Positions 8,631 to 17,429 of a stretch of 64,000 nt of DNA are shown here, piece by piece. How positions within the stretch are numbered: position 1 is the stretch's first letter; every line of letters begins with the position of its first letter. The stretch spans positions 1 through 64,000 of the forward strand of contig NZ_JACBZX010000001.1 of NCBI RefSeq assembly GCF_013408565.1, read 5' to 3'. The DNA is from Janibacter alkaliphilus (GTDB taxonomy: Bacteria > Actinomycetota > Actinomycetes > Actinomycetales > Dermatophilaceae). Below the pieces are notes generated by a model. That model made no database searches. It was given only the letters and a program-made list of their open reading frames with translations, and was not told where the DNA came from. The translations under genes and the position numbers were made by a program.

Positions 8631-8834
8631 GCAACTGCCCGGGCTAATCACCCCACCCCGCGCAACTGCCCGGGCAAATCACCCCACCCCGCGCAACTGC
8701 CCGGGCAAATTTCGCCCTCCCCCGCAACTACCCGGGCAAATCACCCCACCCCGCGCAACTGCCCGGGCAAATCACCCCACCCCTGCGCAACTGCCCGGGC
8801 AATTTCGCCCCACCCGGCAACTGCCCGGGCAAAT
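8631..8834. repeat. Phased tandem repeat array 1 (7 units, 31-bp period)
   Basis: Seven copies of GCAACTGCCCGGGCAAAT start at 8631, 8662, 8693, 8724, 8755, 8787 and 8817, with spacings 31, 31, 31, 31, 32 and 30 bp. The core holds the palindrome TGCCCGGGCA; copy 1 and copy 4 each have one change. Between cores lie pyrimidine-rich stretches such as CACCCCACCCCGC. This fills the 303-bp gap between recG and rsmD, both on the minus strand, and there is no gene in it. A sister array is at 48466-48647. Confidence 0.93.
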
Positions 8835-8849
8835 GCGCAGTGGTGGGGG

Positions 8850-11105
8850 TCAGCCCTTCTCCAGGTGCGCGGCCTGGTCGGGGTCCAGCCAGGCGGCCAT
8901 CTCCGCGGCCAGCTCGGGACACCCGGTGAGCTCGGGGTCGGCGGCCAGCAGCGCCGCCGCGTCCTCGCGGGCCATCTCGATGAGCTCCTCGTCGCGCAGC
9001 ACGGACAGGTGCTGCAGCTGCGAGCGCACCCCGTGCTGGGCGTTGCCGAGCACGTCGCCCTCGCGGCGCTGGGTCAGGTCCAGCCGGGAGAGGTCGAAGC
9101 CGTCGCTGGACCCGGCCACCGCAGCGAGCCGTTCGTGCGCCGAGTCGGCCTCGCTGGCGATGAGCAGCAGGCACAGACCGGGCTCGCTGCCGCGTCCGAC
9201 ACGCCCGCGCAGCTGGTGCAGCTGGGAGACCCCGAAGCGGTCCGCGTCGAGCACGACCATCGCCGAGGCGTTCGGCACGTCGACGCCGACCTCGATGACC
9301 GTCGTCGAGACGAGCACGTCGATCTCGCCGCGGGTGAAGCGGGCCATCACCGCGTCCTTGTCCTCGGCCGGCATCCGACCGTGCAGCGCCGCGATCCGCA
9401 CCCCGGCCAGCTCCGGCTCGGCGCCCAGCTGCTCGAGCACCTCGAGCACCGCCGCCAGCGGACGCTCGGCCGCGCCGCTCGCTCCGTCGCCGCTCTCCCC
9501 GTCACCTTCGACGGTGCCGACCGCCTCGCCGTCGGCGCTCTCGTCCTCCTCGGGCAGCGGCTCCTCGACGAGCTCCAGGCCGTCGGTGTCCCCCGGGCCG
9601 CCGACGTCGTCGCCGATCCGCGGGCACACGACGTAGGCCTGGCGCCCGGAGCGCACCTCCTCGGCCAGCCGCGCCCAGGTCCGCTCCAGCCACCCCGGCC
9701 GGTCCACCGGCACGACGTGGCTGGTGATCGGCTGGCGCCCGCGGGGCAGCTCGCGCAGCGTCGAGGTCTCCATGTCGCCAAAGACGGTCATCGCCACCGT
9801 CCGCGGGATCGGGGTGGCGGTCATCACGAGCACGTGCGGCGGGGTGGCCCCCTTCGCCCGGAGCGCGTCGCGCTGCTCGACGCCGAACCGGTGCTGCTCG
9901 TCGACGACCACCAGGGCCAGGTCGGCGAAGCTCACCTTCTCCTCCAGCAGGGCGTGGGTGCCGACGACGATCCCGGCGGTGCCGGAGGCGATCTCCAGCA
10001 GCGCCTCCTTGCGCGCGGCGGCGGACAGGCTGCCGGTGAGCAGGGTGACCCGGGTGGCGTTCTCCGCGCCGCCGAGCATGCCGCCCTCGGCGAGGTCGCC
10101 GAGCATCCGGCGGATCGAGCTCGCGTGCTGGGCGGCGAGCACCTCGGTGGGCGCCAGCAGCGCCGCCTGCCCGCCGGAGTCGACGGCGGCGAGCATGGCC
10201 CGCAGCGCGACCACGGTCTTGCCGGAGCCGACCTCGCCCTGCAGCAGCCGGTGCATCGGGGTGGGCCGGGCCAGGTCGTCGAGGATCTCGCCGCTGACCT
10301 GCTGCTGGCCCGGGGTGAGCTCGAAGGGCAGCCGGGAGTCGAAGTCGGTGAGCAGCCCCCCGTCGCGGCGTCGCCGCTCCTGGGTGACCACCTGGGCGGC
10401 CTCGGCCCGGCGGGTGGCCAGGATGGTCTGCAGCACCAGCGCCTCCTGGTAGCGCAGCCGGCGCCGCCCGGCCTCGACCTCGCCCCGCTCGCGCGGGGCG
10501 TGGATGGCCCGCAGCGCCGCCTCCCGGTCCAGCAGCCCGCGCCGGTCGCGGATCTCGGCCGGCACCGCGTCGGGCACGCTCTCCAGCTGGCCGAGGACGA
10601 GACGAACGCAGCGGGTGATCGTCCACGGGTGCACCCCGGGCACGTGCCGGTAGATCGGGATGAGGCCGCTGTGGTCGGCGTCGCCGAGCTCGCCGAGGGC
10701 GGCCGCCTCCTCCAGGGTCGCGTAGCCGGGGTGGGCGAGCTGGCGCTGCCCGCGGTACTCGGTGACCTGCCCGGCGAAGAGGTACTCCCGGCCCTGCAAG
10801 AGCTTGCGCTCGTGGCCGCGGGCGTCGAAGAAGGTCAGCCGCAGCCGGCTGCGGCCGTCGGTGATCCGCGCCTCGAGCATCCGTCCGCGGCGGTTGCGCA
10901 TGGAGCGGGTGGTGACCTCCTCGACCCGGGCCACGGCGACGAGGAAGTCACCGACCCGCGGCTGGCCGAGGTCGGCCTCGGCGGTCCGGTAGCGCCGCGG
11001 CCAGAAGGCGAGGAGGTCCCCGGCGGTCTCGATGTCCCGGTGGGTGGCGAGCTTGGACGCGGCCTGGCCCAGCAGCCCCTTGAGCCGGGTGCGCTCGGTG
11101 ACCAC
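8850..11105 (-). CDS. recG: ATP-dependent DNA helicase RecG
   Basis: Remodels stalled replication forks and Holliday junctions. The 751-residue protein has an N-terminal OB-fold wedge region, then helicase motifs: Walker A LLQGEVGSGKT (Lys296), VVVDEQHRFGVEQR (DExH-type), TATPIPRTVAM, and motif VI QLRGRVGRG. Between the two helicase lobes is an acidic insertion of about 50 residues, rich in Glu/Gly/Asp, not part of the conserved core. GTG at 11105 overlaps the fakA stop (TAGTG), implying coupling. The C-terminus is 15 bp from the repeat array. Confidence 0.96.
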   Translation of the reverse strand: MVTERTRLKGLLGQAASKLATHRDIETAGDLLAFWPRRYRTAEADLGQPRVGDFLVAVARVEEVTTRSMRNRRGRMLEARITDGRSRLRLTFFDARGHERKLLQGREYLFAGQVTEYRGQRQLAHPGYATLEEAAALGELGDADHSGLIPIYRHVPGVHPWTITRCVRLVLGQLESVPDAVPAEIRDRRGLLDREAALRAIHAPRERGEVEAGRRRLRYQEALVLQTILATRRAEAAQVVTQERRRRDGGLLTDFDSRLPFELTPGQQQVSGEILDDLARPTPMHRLLQGEVGSGKTVVALRAMLAAVDSGGQAALLAPTEVLAAQHASSIRRMLGDLAEGGMLGGAENATRVTLLTGSLSAAARKEALLEIASGTAGIVVGTHALLEEKVSFADLALVVVDEQHRFGVEQRDALRAKGATPPHVLVMTATPIPRTVAMTVFGDMETSTLRELPRGRQPITSHVVPVDRPGWLERTWARLAEEVRSGRQAYVVCPRIGDDVGGPGDTDGLELVEEPLPEEDESADGEAVGTVEGDGESGDGASGAAERPLAAVLEVLEQLGAEPELAGVRIAALHGRMPAEDKDAVMARFTRGEIDVLVSTTVIEVGVDVPNASAMVVLDADRFGVSQLHQLRGRVGRGSEPGLCLLLIASEADSAHERLAAVAGSSDGFDLSRLDLTQRREGDVLGNAQHGVRSQLQHLSVLRDEELIEMAREDAAALLAADPELTGCPELAAEMAAWLDPDQAAHLEKG

Positions 11106-12778
11106 TACTCCGCCCCGAGCAGCAGCGGGTAGTGCGGCTGGCCCCCGTCGACGACCTCGATCTCGACGCCGCGGTGCTCGCCGCGCAGGCGCTCCTGCAG
11201 CCGGTCGGCGACCCCGTCGGGGGCCTCGTCGCCGACGACGAGGGTGACCAGCTCGGCGGTCCCGCCGGTGACCGCCTGCAGCACCTCGGTGGCCACGGTG
11301 TCGAAGTCGTCGCCGACGATGGCGATGTCGCCGCCGACGATGCCGAGCACGTCCCCGACCTCGCAGGCACCGCCGGAGGTCAGTCCCGCCTTCGCCGCGA
11401 TCGTCACGGCGCCGTGCCGGGTGGCCGCGGCGGCCCGGGTCATCGCGACGACGTTGCGCGAGGCGCTGGTGCCGGGTTCGAAGACGGCGAGCGCGGCGAT
11501 CCCCTGGACGGCCGTGCCGGAGGCGACGACGTGCACCTCCTGACCCTCCTGGCCGGCGGCGTGGGCGGCGGCGTCGGCGGCCAGCCGGGTGTCCCGGTCG
11601 TTGGGCAGCAGGATGACCTCGGCGGTCCCGGTGGCCCGGACCGCCTCGAGCAGCTCGCCGGCGGAGGCGCGGTGCCGCGGTCCGCTGGCGACCGTCGTCG
11701 CGCCGGCCTGCTCGAGCAGGGCGGCGATGCCGGGGCCTGCCGCACAGGCGACGACCGACAGACCGACCGCCGGGGTGCGGTGGCGGGTGTCCTCCAGCGC
11801 GGTGACGGCCAGGTCGTGCGGGCGGGCGTGGTCGAGCCCCGCGTCGATGGCGGCACCGATGTCGTCGGTGTGCACGTGCACCCGGCAGGTGTCGCCGGCC
11901 ACCGAGACGACCACCGAGTCGCCGATCCCGTCGAGGCGCTCGCGCAGCGTGGCAACCGCCTCGTCGCCCACCCCGTCGAGCCGGTACATCACCTCGAAGG
12001 CGGGGTGGGTCGGTGCGGGCGCGGCCTGCGTGGCCCCGGAGGAGGGTGGCCGGTCGACCACGGGGCGGGACCACTCCGCCCGTCGCTCCATGCTCGGGTT
12101 GAGGGTGAACTCGTCGACGAGGAAGCCGTCCACCGGGTTGCTCTCCCGCACCACCCGGTCCAGCGCCTCGAGGAAGAGCAGGTAGCCGGCGCCACCGGCG
12201 TCGACCACGCCGGCCGCGGCGAGCACGTCGAGCTGCTCCGGGGTGCGGGCCAGCGCGTCGCGGGCGCCCTCGACGGCGGCCCGGGTGACGCCGGCGAGCT
12301 CGGCGCCGTCGTCGGCGGCGCGCTCCGCGGCGGCCGCGGCCTCGTCGGCGACGGTGAGGATCGTGCCCTCCTGGGGGCGGACGACGGACTCCCGCGCGCG
12401 CTGAGCGGCCCGGGTCAGCGCGGCTGCCACCAGCGCGGGCGCGGCGCGGCCGTCGGGCTCGACGAGCACCTCCGTGGTACCGCGAACGATCTGGCTCAGG
12501 ATGACCCCGGAGTTGCCGCGCGCGGTGAGCAGGATCGCCCGGGACATCGCGGTGAGGTCCTCGCCGAGGTCGTCGACGCCGAGCACCCCTCGCTGCTCGT
12601 GGTCGGTGCGCACCGCGTCCAGCGCCTGGTCGAGGGTCAGGTAGAGGTTGGTGCCGGTGTCGCCGTCCGGGACGGGGTAGACGTTGAGCGCATCGATCTC
12701 GGCCCGTCGCGCGGCCAGGGCTGCCCGGGCGACCACGGCCCATCGGCGCAGGGCGGCGGTGTCCAGGTCGGCGAGCAC
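11105..12778 (-). CDS. DAK2/DegV-family kinase, FakA-like (fatty acid kinase ATP-binding subunit)
   Basis: A 557-residue member of the DAK2-YloV family, homologous to FakA, which phosphorylates fatty acids carried by FakB proteins. The N-terminal Dak2 domain has LNVYPVPDGDTGTNLY (Mg-ATP Asp residues) and LLTARGNSGVILSQI. The C-terminal DUF1949/DegV-like half includes VVSVAGDTCRVHVHTDD. GTG at 12778 lies 7 nt after TACCGT (12786-12791), so this leaderless start is preferred over GTG 12787 in the same frame. It is coupled to recG; no fakB is visible in the window. Confidence 0.85.
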   Translation of the reverse strand: MLADLDTAALRRWAVVARAALAARRAEIDALNVYPVPDGDTGTNLYLTLDQALDAVRTDHEQRGVLGVDDLGEDLTAMSRAILLTARGNSGVILSQIVRGTTEVLVEPDGRAAPALVAAALTRAAQRARESVVRPQEGTILTVADEAAAAAERAADDGAELAGVTRAAVEGARDALARTPEQLDVLAAAGVVDAGGAGYLLFLEALDRVVRESNPVDGFLVDEFTLNPSMERRAEWSRPVVDRPPSSGATQAAPAPTHPAFEVMYRLDGVGDEAVATLRERLDGIGDSVVVSVAGDTCRVHVHTDDIGAAIDAGLDHARPHDLAVTALEDTRHRTPAVGLSVVACAAGPGIAALLEQAGATTVASGPRHRASAGELLEAVRATGTAEVILLPNDRDTRLAADAAAHAAGQEGQEVHVVASGTAVQGIAALAVFEPGTSASRNVVAMTRAAAATRHGAVTIAAKAGLTSGGACEVGDVLGIVGGDIAIVGDDFDTVATEVLQAVTGGTAELVTLVVGDEAPDGVADRLQERLRGEHRGVEIEVVDGGQPHYPLLLGAE

Positions 12779-12970
12779 GTCTGACACGGTAGTCCAGCGG
12801 TGCGGTCGGGATGCTCGCATCCACGGCGATCTGGGTGCGCGTCTCCGCGTCGACCACGGGTGAGCGCACCGGTGGGTGCCTCGTCGACAACCTGAGTGAG
12901 CGCAGCCGGTCGCCTCGCCGCACCGTGAGGCACCGATATACCCTCGCTCGCGGCGCCGGCGCCGGCCGAG

Positions 12971-13000
12971 TTGGTCAGCACCAGCGCCCTCGGCTACGCT
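12971..13000 (+). promoter_or_regulatory. Promoter of rpmB
   Basis: TTGGTC (12971-12976), an 18-bp spacer and TACGCT (12995-13000), a sigma-70-type promoter about 100 bp before rpmB. It is the only clear signal in the 320-bp gap between fakA and rpmB; on the minus strand the fakA -10 TACCGT sits at 12786-12791. Confidence 0.55.
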
Positions 13001-13098
13001 GGACCGGTTGCCCGGCGCCAGACCCCGGTGGTTCGTCACCGACGCAGGTCATCTCCGGCGCACACCTCGACCACTGACACGACACCAGGAGATCAACC

Positions 13099-13284
13099 GT
13101 GGCTGCCAACTGCGACGTCTGCGGCAAGGGACCCGGCTTCGGCCACTCCATCTCGCACTCGCACCGGCGCACCAAGCGTCGCTGGAACCCGAACATCCAG
13201 CGCGTGCGCGCCACCGTGGGCGGGACCCCGAAGCGTCTCAACGTGTGCACCTCGTGCCTCAAGGCCGGCAAGGTCACCCGCTGA
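13099..13284 (+). CDS. rpmB: Ribosomal protein bL28
   Basis: Large-subunit ribosomal protein, 61 residues, full length. It begins [20 protein letters not shown] and ends [14 protein letters not shown]; the two Cys pairs (CDVC, CTSC) make it the zinc-binding form. The GTG start at 13099 has AGGAG 7 nt upstream, a normal leadered start fed by the promoter at 12971. Transcribed alone and followed by a hairpin terminator. Confidence 0.97.
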   Translation: MAANCDVCGKGPGFGHSISHSHRRTKRRWNPNIQRVRATVGGTPKRLNVCTSCLKAGKVTR

Positions 13285-13300
13285 CCTGAGCCGCCCGTTC

Positions 13301-13337
13301 CGACAGCCGTCGCCCCCGCTCGGGTCGGCGGCTGTCG
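13301..13337 (+). terminator. Hairpin terminator after rpmB
   Basis: Inverted repeat with 12-bp arms (CGACAGCCGTCG / CGGCGGCTGTCG, one mismatch) starting 17 nt after the rpmB stop. No T-run. Confidence 0.6.
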
Positions 13338-13368
13338 CGCGTCTGGCCCCTCCCCCCTTCGCACCCGT

Positions 13369-13449
13369 GACGAGCCTTTATCGGGTAACCCGATAAAGGC
13401 TCGTCTCCCGGGGAAGCCTTCTCCAGGAAGCGAGAGCTTCTCGACATCG
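13369..13449 (-). repeat. Two-hairpin interspersed element, copy B
   Basis: Read on the minus strand it begins CGATGTCGAGAA at 13449, has core AAGGCTT at offset 29 inside an imperfect hairpin (TCCTGGAGAAG / CTTCCCCGGGA), and ends in a palindrome. That palindrome is perfect over 37 nt here (13369-13405; 18-bp arms around a central A). Spacing is identical to copies A and C. It lies between the converging rpmB and thiL genes. Confidence 0.88.
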
Positions 13450-13515
13450 GTCGGGTGCGCCTGCTCGGTCACTCGACGTCGGCAGGTCGCCGCCCCGCAG
13501 GACGAAGGGGGCGCC

Positions 13516-14526
13516 TCAGCGCCGGAAGTGGTCCCAGCCGGCCGCCTCGACGGCCCGGGCGTCCACCGTCACCCCGGGCGGTCCGTCCAGCACCCGGCCG
13601 ATGACCTGCCAGCCCGTCGGGACCGCCACCGGAGCGAAGGTGGCCACCAGCGCGTGCTCCTCGCCCCCGGCGAGCACGTGGTGCAGCGCCCTCTCGGGTC
13701 CGTGCACCTCGTTCAGCGGCCCGGCAGCCACCGCCGTCAGCGCCGCACGCTCAAGATCGACCGCCACCGCGCTGGCGGCAGCCACCCGCCCCAGGTCCTG
13801 CACCAGGCCGTCGGAGACGTCGATCATCGCGCTCGCCCCGGCCTTCGCCGCGACGGGTCCGGCGGCCAGCGGCGCCCCCAGCGCGGTGCGGTGCACCTCT
13901 CGCAGCTCGTCGGCCGCCTCTCCCCCGCCCTGATCGGTGCCGTCGAGGTAGAGCGCCAGCCCACCACCGGAACGCCCCAGCGTCCCGGCCACCGCGACGA
14001 CGTCCCCCGGTCGAGCGCCGCTGCGGCGCACCGGGTCCCGCCCCTGCAGGTCACCCATCGCCGTGACCCCGACCATCACCGTCCCGGCCGGAGCGCCGGA
14101 GAGGTCGCCGCCGATCACCGCGGCACCGGCCGCACGGCTGGTCCGCCCGACGCCCCGGGCGAGCTCGGTCACCCAGGCCATCGGGGTGGCCGGGTCGGCG
14201 GCCAGCGCCAGCACCAGACCGGTCGGGACCGCGCCCATCGCCGCCACATCGGCGAGGTTCTGGCGGACCACCTTCTGCCCGACGTCGTCACCGGTCGACC
14301 AGTCGTCGCGCCAGTCGAGGCCGCGCACCATCGAGTCGGTGGTCACGACGACGCTCCCCGACGGGGTCGCCAGCACGGCCGCGTCGTCCCCGGCAGCCAC
14401 CGGCACGTCGCCGGGCTGCGGGCCGAGCGCTGCCAGCACCTCCGCCAGCACCGCGTCCTCACCGAGCTCGCCCAGCGTGGGCCATGACTGGGCGCGGCCG
14501 TCCGGCCGCCGGTCCGACTCGCTCAC
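13516..14526 (-). CDS. thiL: Thiamine-monophosphate kinase
   Basis: Phosphorylates thiamine monophosphate to the active cofactor thiamine diphosphate. The 336-residue protein shows the PurM-like fold signatures: GDDAAVL (metal and ATP binding), TTDSMVRGLDWR, GDLSGAPAGTV, MIDVSDGLVQDLGR and AGGEEHALVATF. GTG at 14526 has a perfect AGGAGG 5 nt upstream, which decides against longer in-frame starts. It is divergent from the DUF3515 lipoprotein gene, a usual neighbour. Confidence 0.95.
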   Translation of the reverse strand: MSESDRRPDGRAQSWPTLGELGEDAVLAEVLAALGPQPGDVPVAAGDDAAVLATPSGSVVVTTDSMVRGLDWRDDWSTGDDVGQKVVRQNLADVAAMGAVPTGLVLALAADPATPMAWVTELARGVGRTSRAAGAAVIGGDLSGAPAGTVMVGVTAMGDLQGRDPVRRSGARPGDVVAVAGTLGRSGGGLALYLDGTDQGGGEAADELREVHRTALGAPLAAGPVAAKAGASAMIDVSDGLVQDLGRVAAASAVAVDLERAALTAVAAGPLNEVHGPERALHHVLAGGEEHALVATFAPVAVPTGWQVIGRVLDGPPGVTVDARAVEAAGWDHFRR

Positions 14527-14682
14527 CCGTACCTCCTGATCGAGAAACCATCGACGGCGACAGGGCACCGCCAGCGCGTGACCGAGCACCACCAGCCCCG
14601 TCACGAACCCCTGAGCTGCCGGGTCCGCGCTCACGGTAGCGTCGAGCCGATCTGATCGTGCGACCCCGGAGGCTCCTCGCCG

Positions 14683-15123
14683 ATGCGCCGCCTGGCCACC
14701 TGCACCGCGCTGGCCGCCCTGGTCCTCGCCGGCTGCTCCTCGGCCGTCGAGGTCGCCGTGCCCGACGCGGGCGGCTCCTCGGCGTGCGCCACCGCGGCCG
14801 AGAGCTGGCCGCAGACCCTGGCGGGCCAGCCGGTCGCCGAGACCGATCCGGCAGACCCCGCCGTGCGCGCCTGGGGCGACCCGGCGATCATCGCCCGGTG
14901 CGGTGTCCCGGCGCTGGGTCCGACGACCGACAGCTGCGCGGTGGTCGACGGGATCGACTGGGTGGTCGAGGATCTCGAGGACGGCAGCCGGGTCACCACC
15001 TTCGGCCGGGACCCGGCGATCGAGGTGCTCGTGCCGGAGGACTACGGCGCCCCGGCGCTGCTGCTGCCGCCGCTCACCGAGGCCGCGCAGGACCTGCCGC
15101 GCAACGACCTGACCTGCACCTGA
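14683..15123 (+). CDS. DUF3515-family lipoprotein
   Basis: A 146-residue secreted lipoprotein of unknown function. The signal peptide ends in a lipobox LAGC with the lipidated Cys18. The rest has a pair of cysteines (ARCGVP and DSCAVVDG) that could form a disulphide, and DGIDWVVEDL typical of DUF3515. The family is actinobacterial and habitually sits between thiL and ddl, as here. It converges on ddl with 18 bp between the stops. Confidence 0.85.
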   Translation: MRRLATCTALAALVLAGCSSAVEVAVPDAGGSSACATAAESWPQTLAGQPVAETDPADPAVRAWGDPAIIARCGVPALGPTTDSCAVVDGIDWVVEDLEDGSRVTTFGRDPAIEVLVPEDYGAPALLLPPLTEAAQDLPRNDLTCT

Positions 15124-15141
15124 GCCGGGGAGACGGCCCGC

Positions 15142-16296
15142 TCAGCGCAGCCCGACCGGCCGCTCCAGCGCCAGCTGGACGAGCTCGTCGATGAGCTCCG
15201 GGTAGCTCAGCCCGCTGGCCTGCCACATCCGCGGGTACATCGAGTGCGGCGTGAAGCCGGGCATCGTGTTGATCTCGTTGAGCACGACCTCGCCGCGCTC
15301 GGTGACGAAGCAGTCCACCCGGGCCAGCCCCTCGCAGCCCAGCGCCTCGAAGGCGGTCGCCGCCACCCGCCGCACCTCCGCGGTCACCTCGTCGGTGAGG
15401 TCTGCAGGGCAGGACAGCTGCACCGAGGCCTCGTCGAGGTACTTCGCCTCGAAGTCGTAGAAGTCGTGACCGCTGCGCAGGTCCACCGCGATCTCGCCGG
15501 GCATCGAGGTGCGCGGGGCGTCGGTGCCCCGGCCCTGCAGCACGGCGCACTCGATCTCGCGGCCGACGATGCCGGTCTCGACGATGACCTTGGGGTCGTG
15601 CTCGCGCGCGGCCTCGATCGCCGCCTCCAGCCCGTCGAGGTCGTCGACCTTGGAGACACCCATCGACGACCCGGCGCGGCACGGCTTGACGAAGACCGGG
15701 AAGGTCAGCGCCCCCACCGCGTCCATCGCAGCCGCCTTGTCCCGCCGCCACTGCGCATCGGTGATGACGACGAAGGGCGACATCGGCAGCCCCGCCCCGC
15801 CGAGCACGAGCTTCATGTAGTGCTTGTCCATGCCGGTCGCCGAGGCGAGCACCCCGGAGCCGACGTAGCGCAGGTCGGCCAGCTCGAGCATCCCCTGCAG
15901 GGTCCCGTCCTCGCCGTAGGGGCCGTGCAGCAGCGGGAAGACGACGTCCACCTCACCGAAGGCGGCCAGCGCCTGCCCCGGCTCGTGGACCACCAGGGTG
16001 CGGTCCCCGGTGCGCTTGGGCAGCAGCACCTCCGCGCCACGACCGAGCACCTCGGGGGTATGGCCCGGGGTCAGCTGCAGCGGCGCCGGGTCGTCGGCGA
16101 CGAGCACCCACGAGCCGTCCCGAGCGATGCCGATCGGCACGACCTCGTAGCGGTCGCGGTCGATCGCCTGCAGCACCCCGGCGGCGGTGGCGCAGCTGAC
16201 CGCGTGCTCGGAGGAGCGTCCCCCGAAGACGACGGCGACGCGCGGGCGCGCCGGCGTGGTGGGGTCGTGCGGGGTGGGGGTCGCGTCGCTGGTCAT
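15142..16296 (-). CDS. ddl: D-alanine--D-alanine ligase
   Basis: Joins two D-alanines with ATP for peptidoglycan precursors, in the cytoplasm. The 384-residue protein has an ATP-grasp fold: VVFGGRSSEHAVSC at the N-terminus, FPLLHGPYGEDG, LRYVGSGVLASATGMDKHYMK, PVFVKPCRAGSSMGVSKV, and the metal-binding LNEINTMPGFT. ATG at 16296 is 8 nt after TAGAGT (16305-16310), so leaderless; GTG 16299 is the alternative. It is divergent from the PLP enzyme gene with only 44 bp between starts. Confidence 0.96.
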   Translation of the reverse strand: MTSDATPTPHDPTTPARPRVAVVFGGRSSEHAVSCATAAGVLQAIDRDRYEVVPIGIARDGSWVLVADDPAPLQLTPGHTPEVLGRGAEVLLPKRTGDRTLVVHEPGQALAAFGEVDVVFPLLHGPYGEDGTLQGMLELADLRYVGSGVLASATGMDKHYMKLVLGGAGLPMSPFVVITDAQWRRDKAAAMDAVGALTFPVFVKPCRAGSSMGVSKVDDLDGLEAAIEAAREHDPKVIVETGIVGREIECAVLQGRGTDAPRTSMPGEIAVDLRSGHDFYDFEAKYLDEASVQLSCPADLTDEVTAEVRRVAATAFEALGCEGLARVDCFVTERGEVVLNEINTMPGFTPHSMYPRMWQASGLSYPELIDELVQLALERPVGLR

Positions 16297-16304
16297 CACC
16301 GCCG

Positions 16305-16334
16305 ACTCTAGTCCCCGCAGCCGCGCCGTATCGT
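16305..16334. promoter_or_regulatory. Back-to-back -10 elements for ddl and the PLP-enzyme gene
   Basis: TAGAGT on the minus strand (16305-16310), 8 nt before ddl ATG, and TATCGT on the plus strand (16329-16334), 6 nt before the ATG at 16341. The two -10 boxes are 18 bp apart, so polymerases would compete. Confidence 0.55.
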
Positions 16335-16340
16335 GGCCGC

Positions 16341-17411
16341 ATGCCCCAGCCCGCGGACGCCCCCGCCACCCAGGTCGTCTCCCTCGGCCGCCCGCCGCAG
16401 GAGCCGGGTGCCCCGATGAGCGTGCCGCCGGTGCTCACCTCCACCTACGTCGCGGACGGCCCGGTGAACTACGCCCGGGTCGGCAACCCGACGTGGACCG
16501 CCTTCGAGGACGCCGTCGGCCCGCTCGAAGGGGGCCGTGCCCTCGCCTTCGCCTCCGGGATGGCCGCGGTCGCGGCCGTCGTCTCGCTGGTCCCGGTCGG
16601 TGGCACGGTCGTCGCCCCGGCCGCCGCCTACAACGGGGTGGTCGTGCACCTGACCGAGGCCGCCGAGCGCGGGCAGCTGCAGGTGCGCTGGGTGGACGAC
16701 GTCACCGACACCGCCGCGGTGACCGCGGCGCTGGAGGGGGCCGACCTGCTCTGGCTGGAGTCCCCGACCAACCCGCTGCTGGACGTCGCCGACCTGCGGA
16801 CCCTGCTGGCCGTAGCCCGCGAGCGCGGTGTGCTGAGCGCGGTGGACAACACCTTCGCCACCCCGCTGCTGCAGCGCCCGCTGGAGCTCGGCGCAGACGT
16901 CGTGGTGCACTCGGCGACGAAGTACCTCGCCGGGCACTCCGACCTGCTCATGGGCGTCACGGTCACCGGGTCGGAGGGCGCCGCCACCCACGAGCGCCTC
17001 GCCCGGCACCGGCAGCTCTCCGGCGCGGTCCCCGGGCCGATGGAGACCTGGCTGGCGCTGCGCGGGCTGCGCACGCTGGCCGTCCGGCTCGAGCGGGCCT
17101 GCGCCAACGCCGCCGAGCTCGCCGCTCGCCTCGGCGACCACCCTCGGGTGCACCGGGTCCGCTACCCCGGCTTCGGCGCGATCGTCTCGATCGAGGTCGA
17201 CGGTGGCGCCGAGGGCGCCGAGCGGCTGTGCGCGGCCACCCGGCTGTGGGTGCACGCGACGAGCCTCGGCGGGGTGGAGTCGCAGCTGGAGCGCCGCCGC
17301 CGTCAGCCGGGCGAGCCCGAGGCGGTGCCGGTCGACCTCGTCCGGCTCTCGGTCGGCATCGAGGACGTTGAGGACCTCTGGCGCGACCTGGACGCCGCGC
17401 TCCGCGGCTGA
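16341..17411 (+). CDS. Cys/Met-metabolism PLP-dependent enzyme (cystathionine gamma-lyase/synthase family)
   Basis: A 356-residue member of the gamma-family of PLP enzymes. Features are the substrate loop TSTYVADGPVNYARVGNPTW, FASGMAAVAAV, LESPTNPLLDVADL, VDNTFATPLLQRPLELGADVV, and the PLP-binding Lys194 in HSATKYLAGHSD. Cystathionine lyase, cystathionine synthase and O-acylhomoserine sulfhydrylase cannot be told apart by eye. It is slightly shorter than the usual 380-400 residues in its C-terminal domain. Leaderless start after TATCGT. Confidence 0.85.
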   Translation: MPQPADAPATQVVSLGRPPQEPGAPMSVPPVLTSTYVADGPVNYARVGNPTWTAFEDAVGPLEGGRALAFASGMAAVAAVVSLVPVGGTVVAPAAAYNGVVVHLTEAAERGQLQVRWVDDVTDTAAVTAALEGADLLWLESPTNPLLDVADLRTLLAVARERGVLSAVDNTFATPLLQRPLELGADVVVHSATKYLAGHSDLLMGVTVTGSEGAATHERLARHRQLSGAVPGPMETWLALRGLRTLAVRLERACANAAELAARLGDHPRVHRVRYPGFGAIVSIEVDGGAEGAERLCAATRLWVHATSLGGVESQLERRRRQPGEPEAVPVDLVRLSVGIEDVEDLWRDLDAALRG

Positions 17412-17429
17412 GCCCGCCGAGGACGACGG

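Noticed and set aside
8631..8834. Array 1 as a CRISPR
   Set aside because: The unit has only about 17 conserved bases, the spacers are similar C-rich stretches of about 14 bp rather than unique sequences, and there are no cas genes. The same holds for array 2.
7923..11132. A 1069-codon plus-strand open frame over rsmD, array 1 and recG
   Set aside because: It translates the repeat array as NCPGKSPHP-type repeats and is otherwise composition-driven; the opposite strand carries conserved recG and rsmD.
10948..11370. Short open frames around the recG-fakA junction
   Set aside because: Shadow frames with Ser/Arg/Pro-rich composition; the TAGTG overlap of the real genes explains the region.
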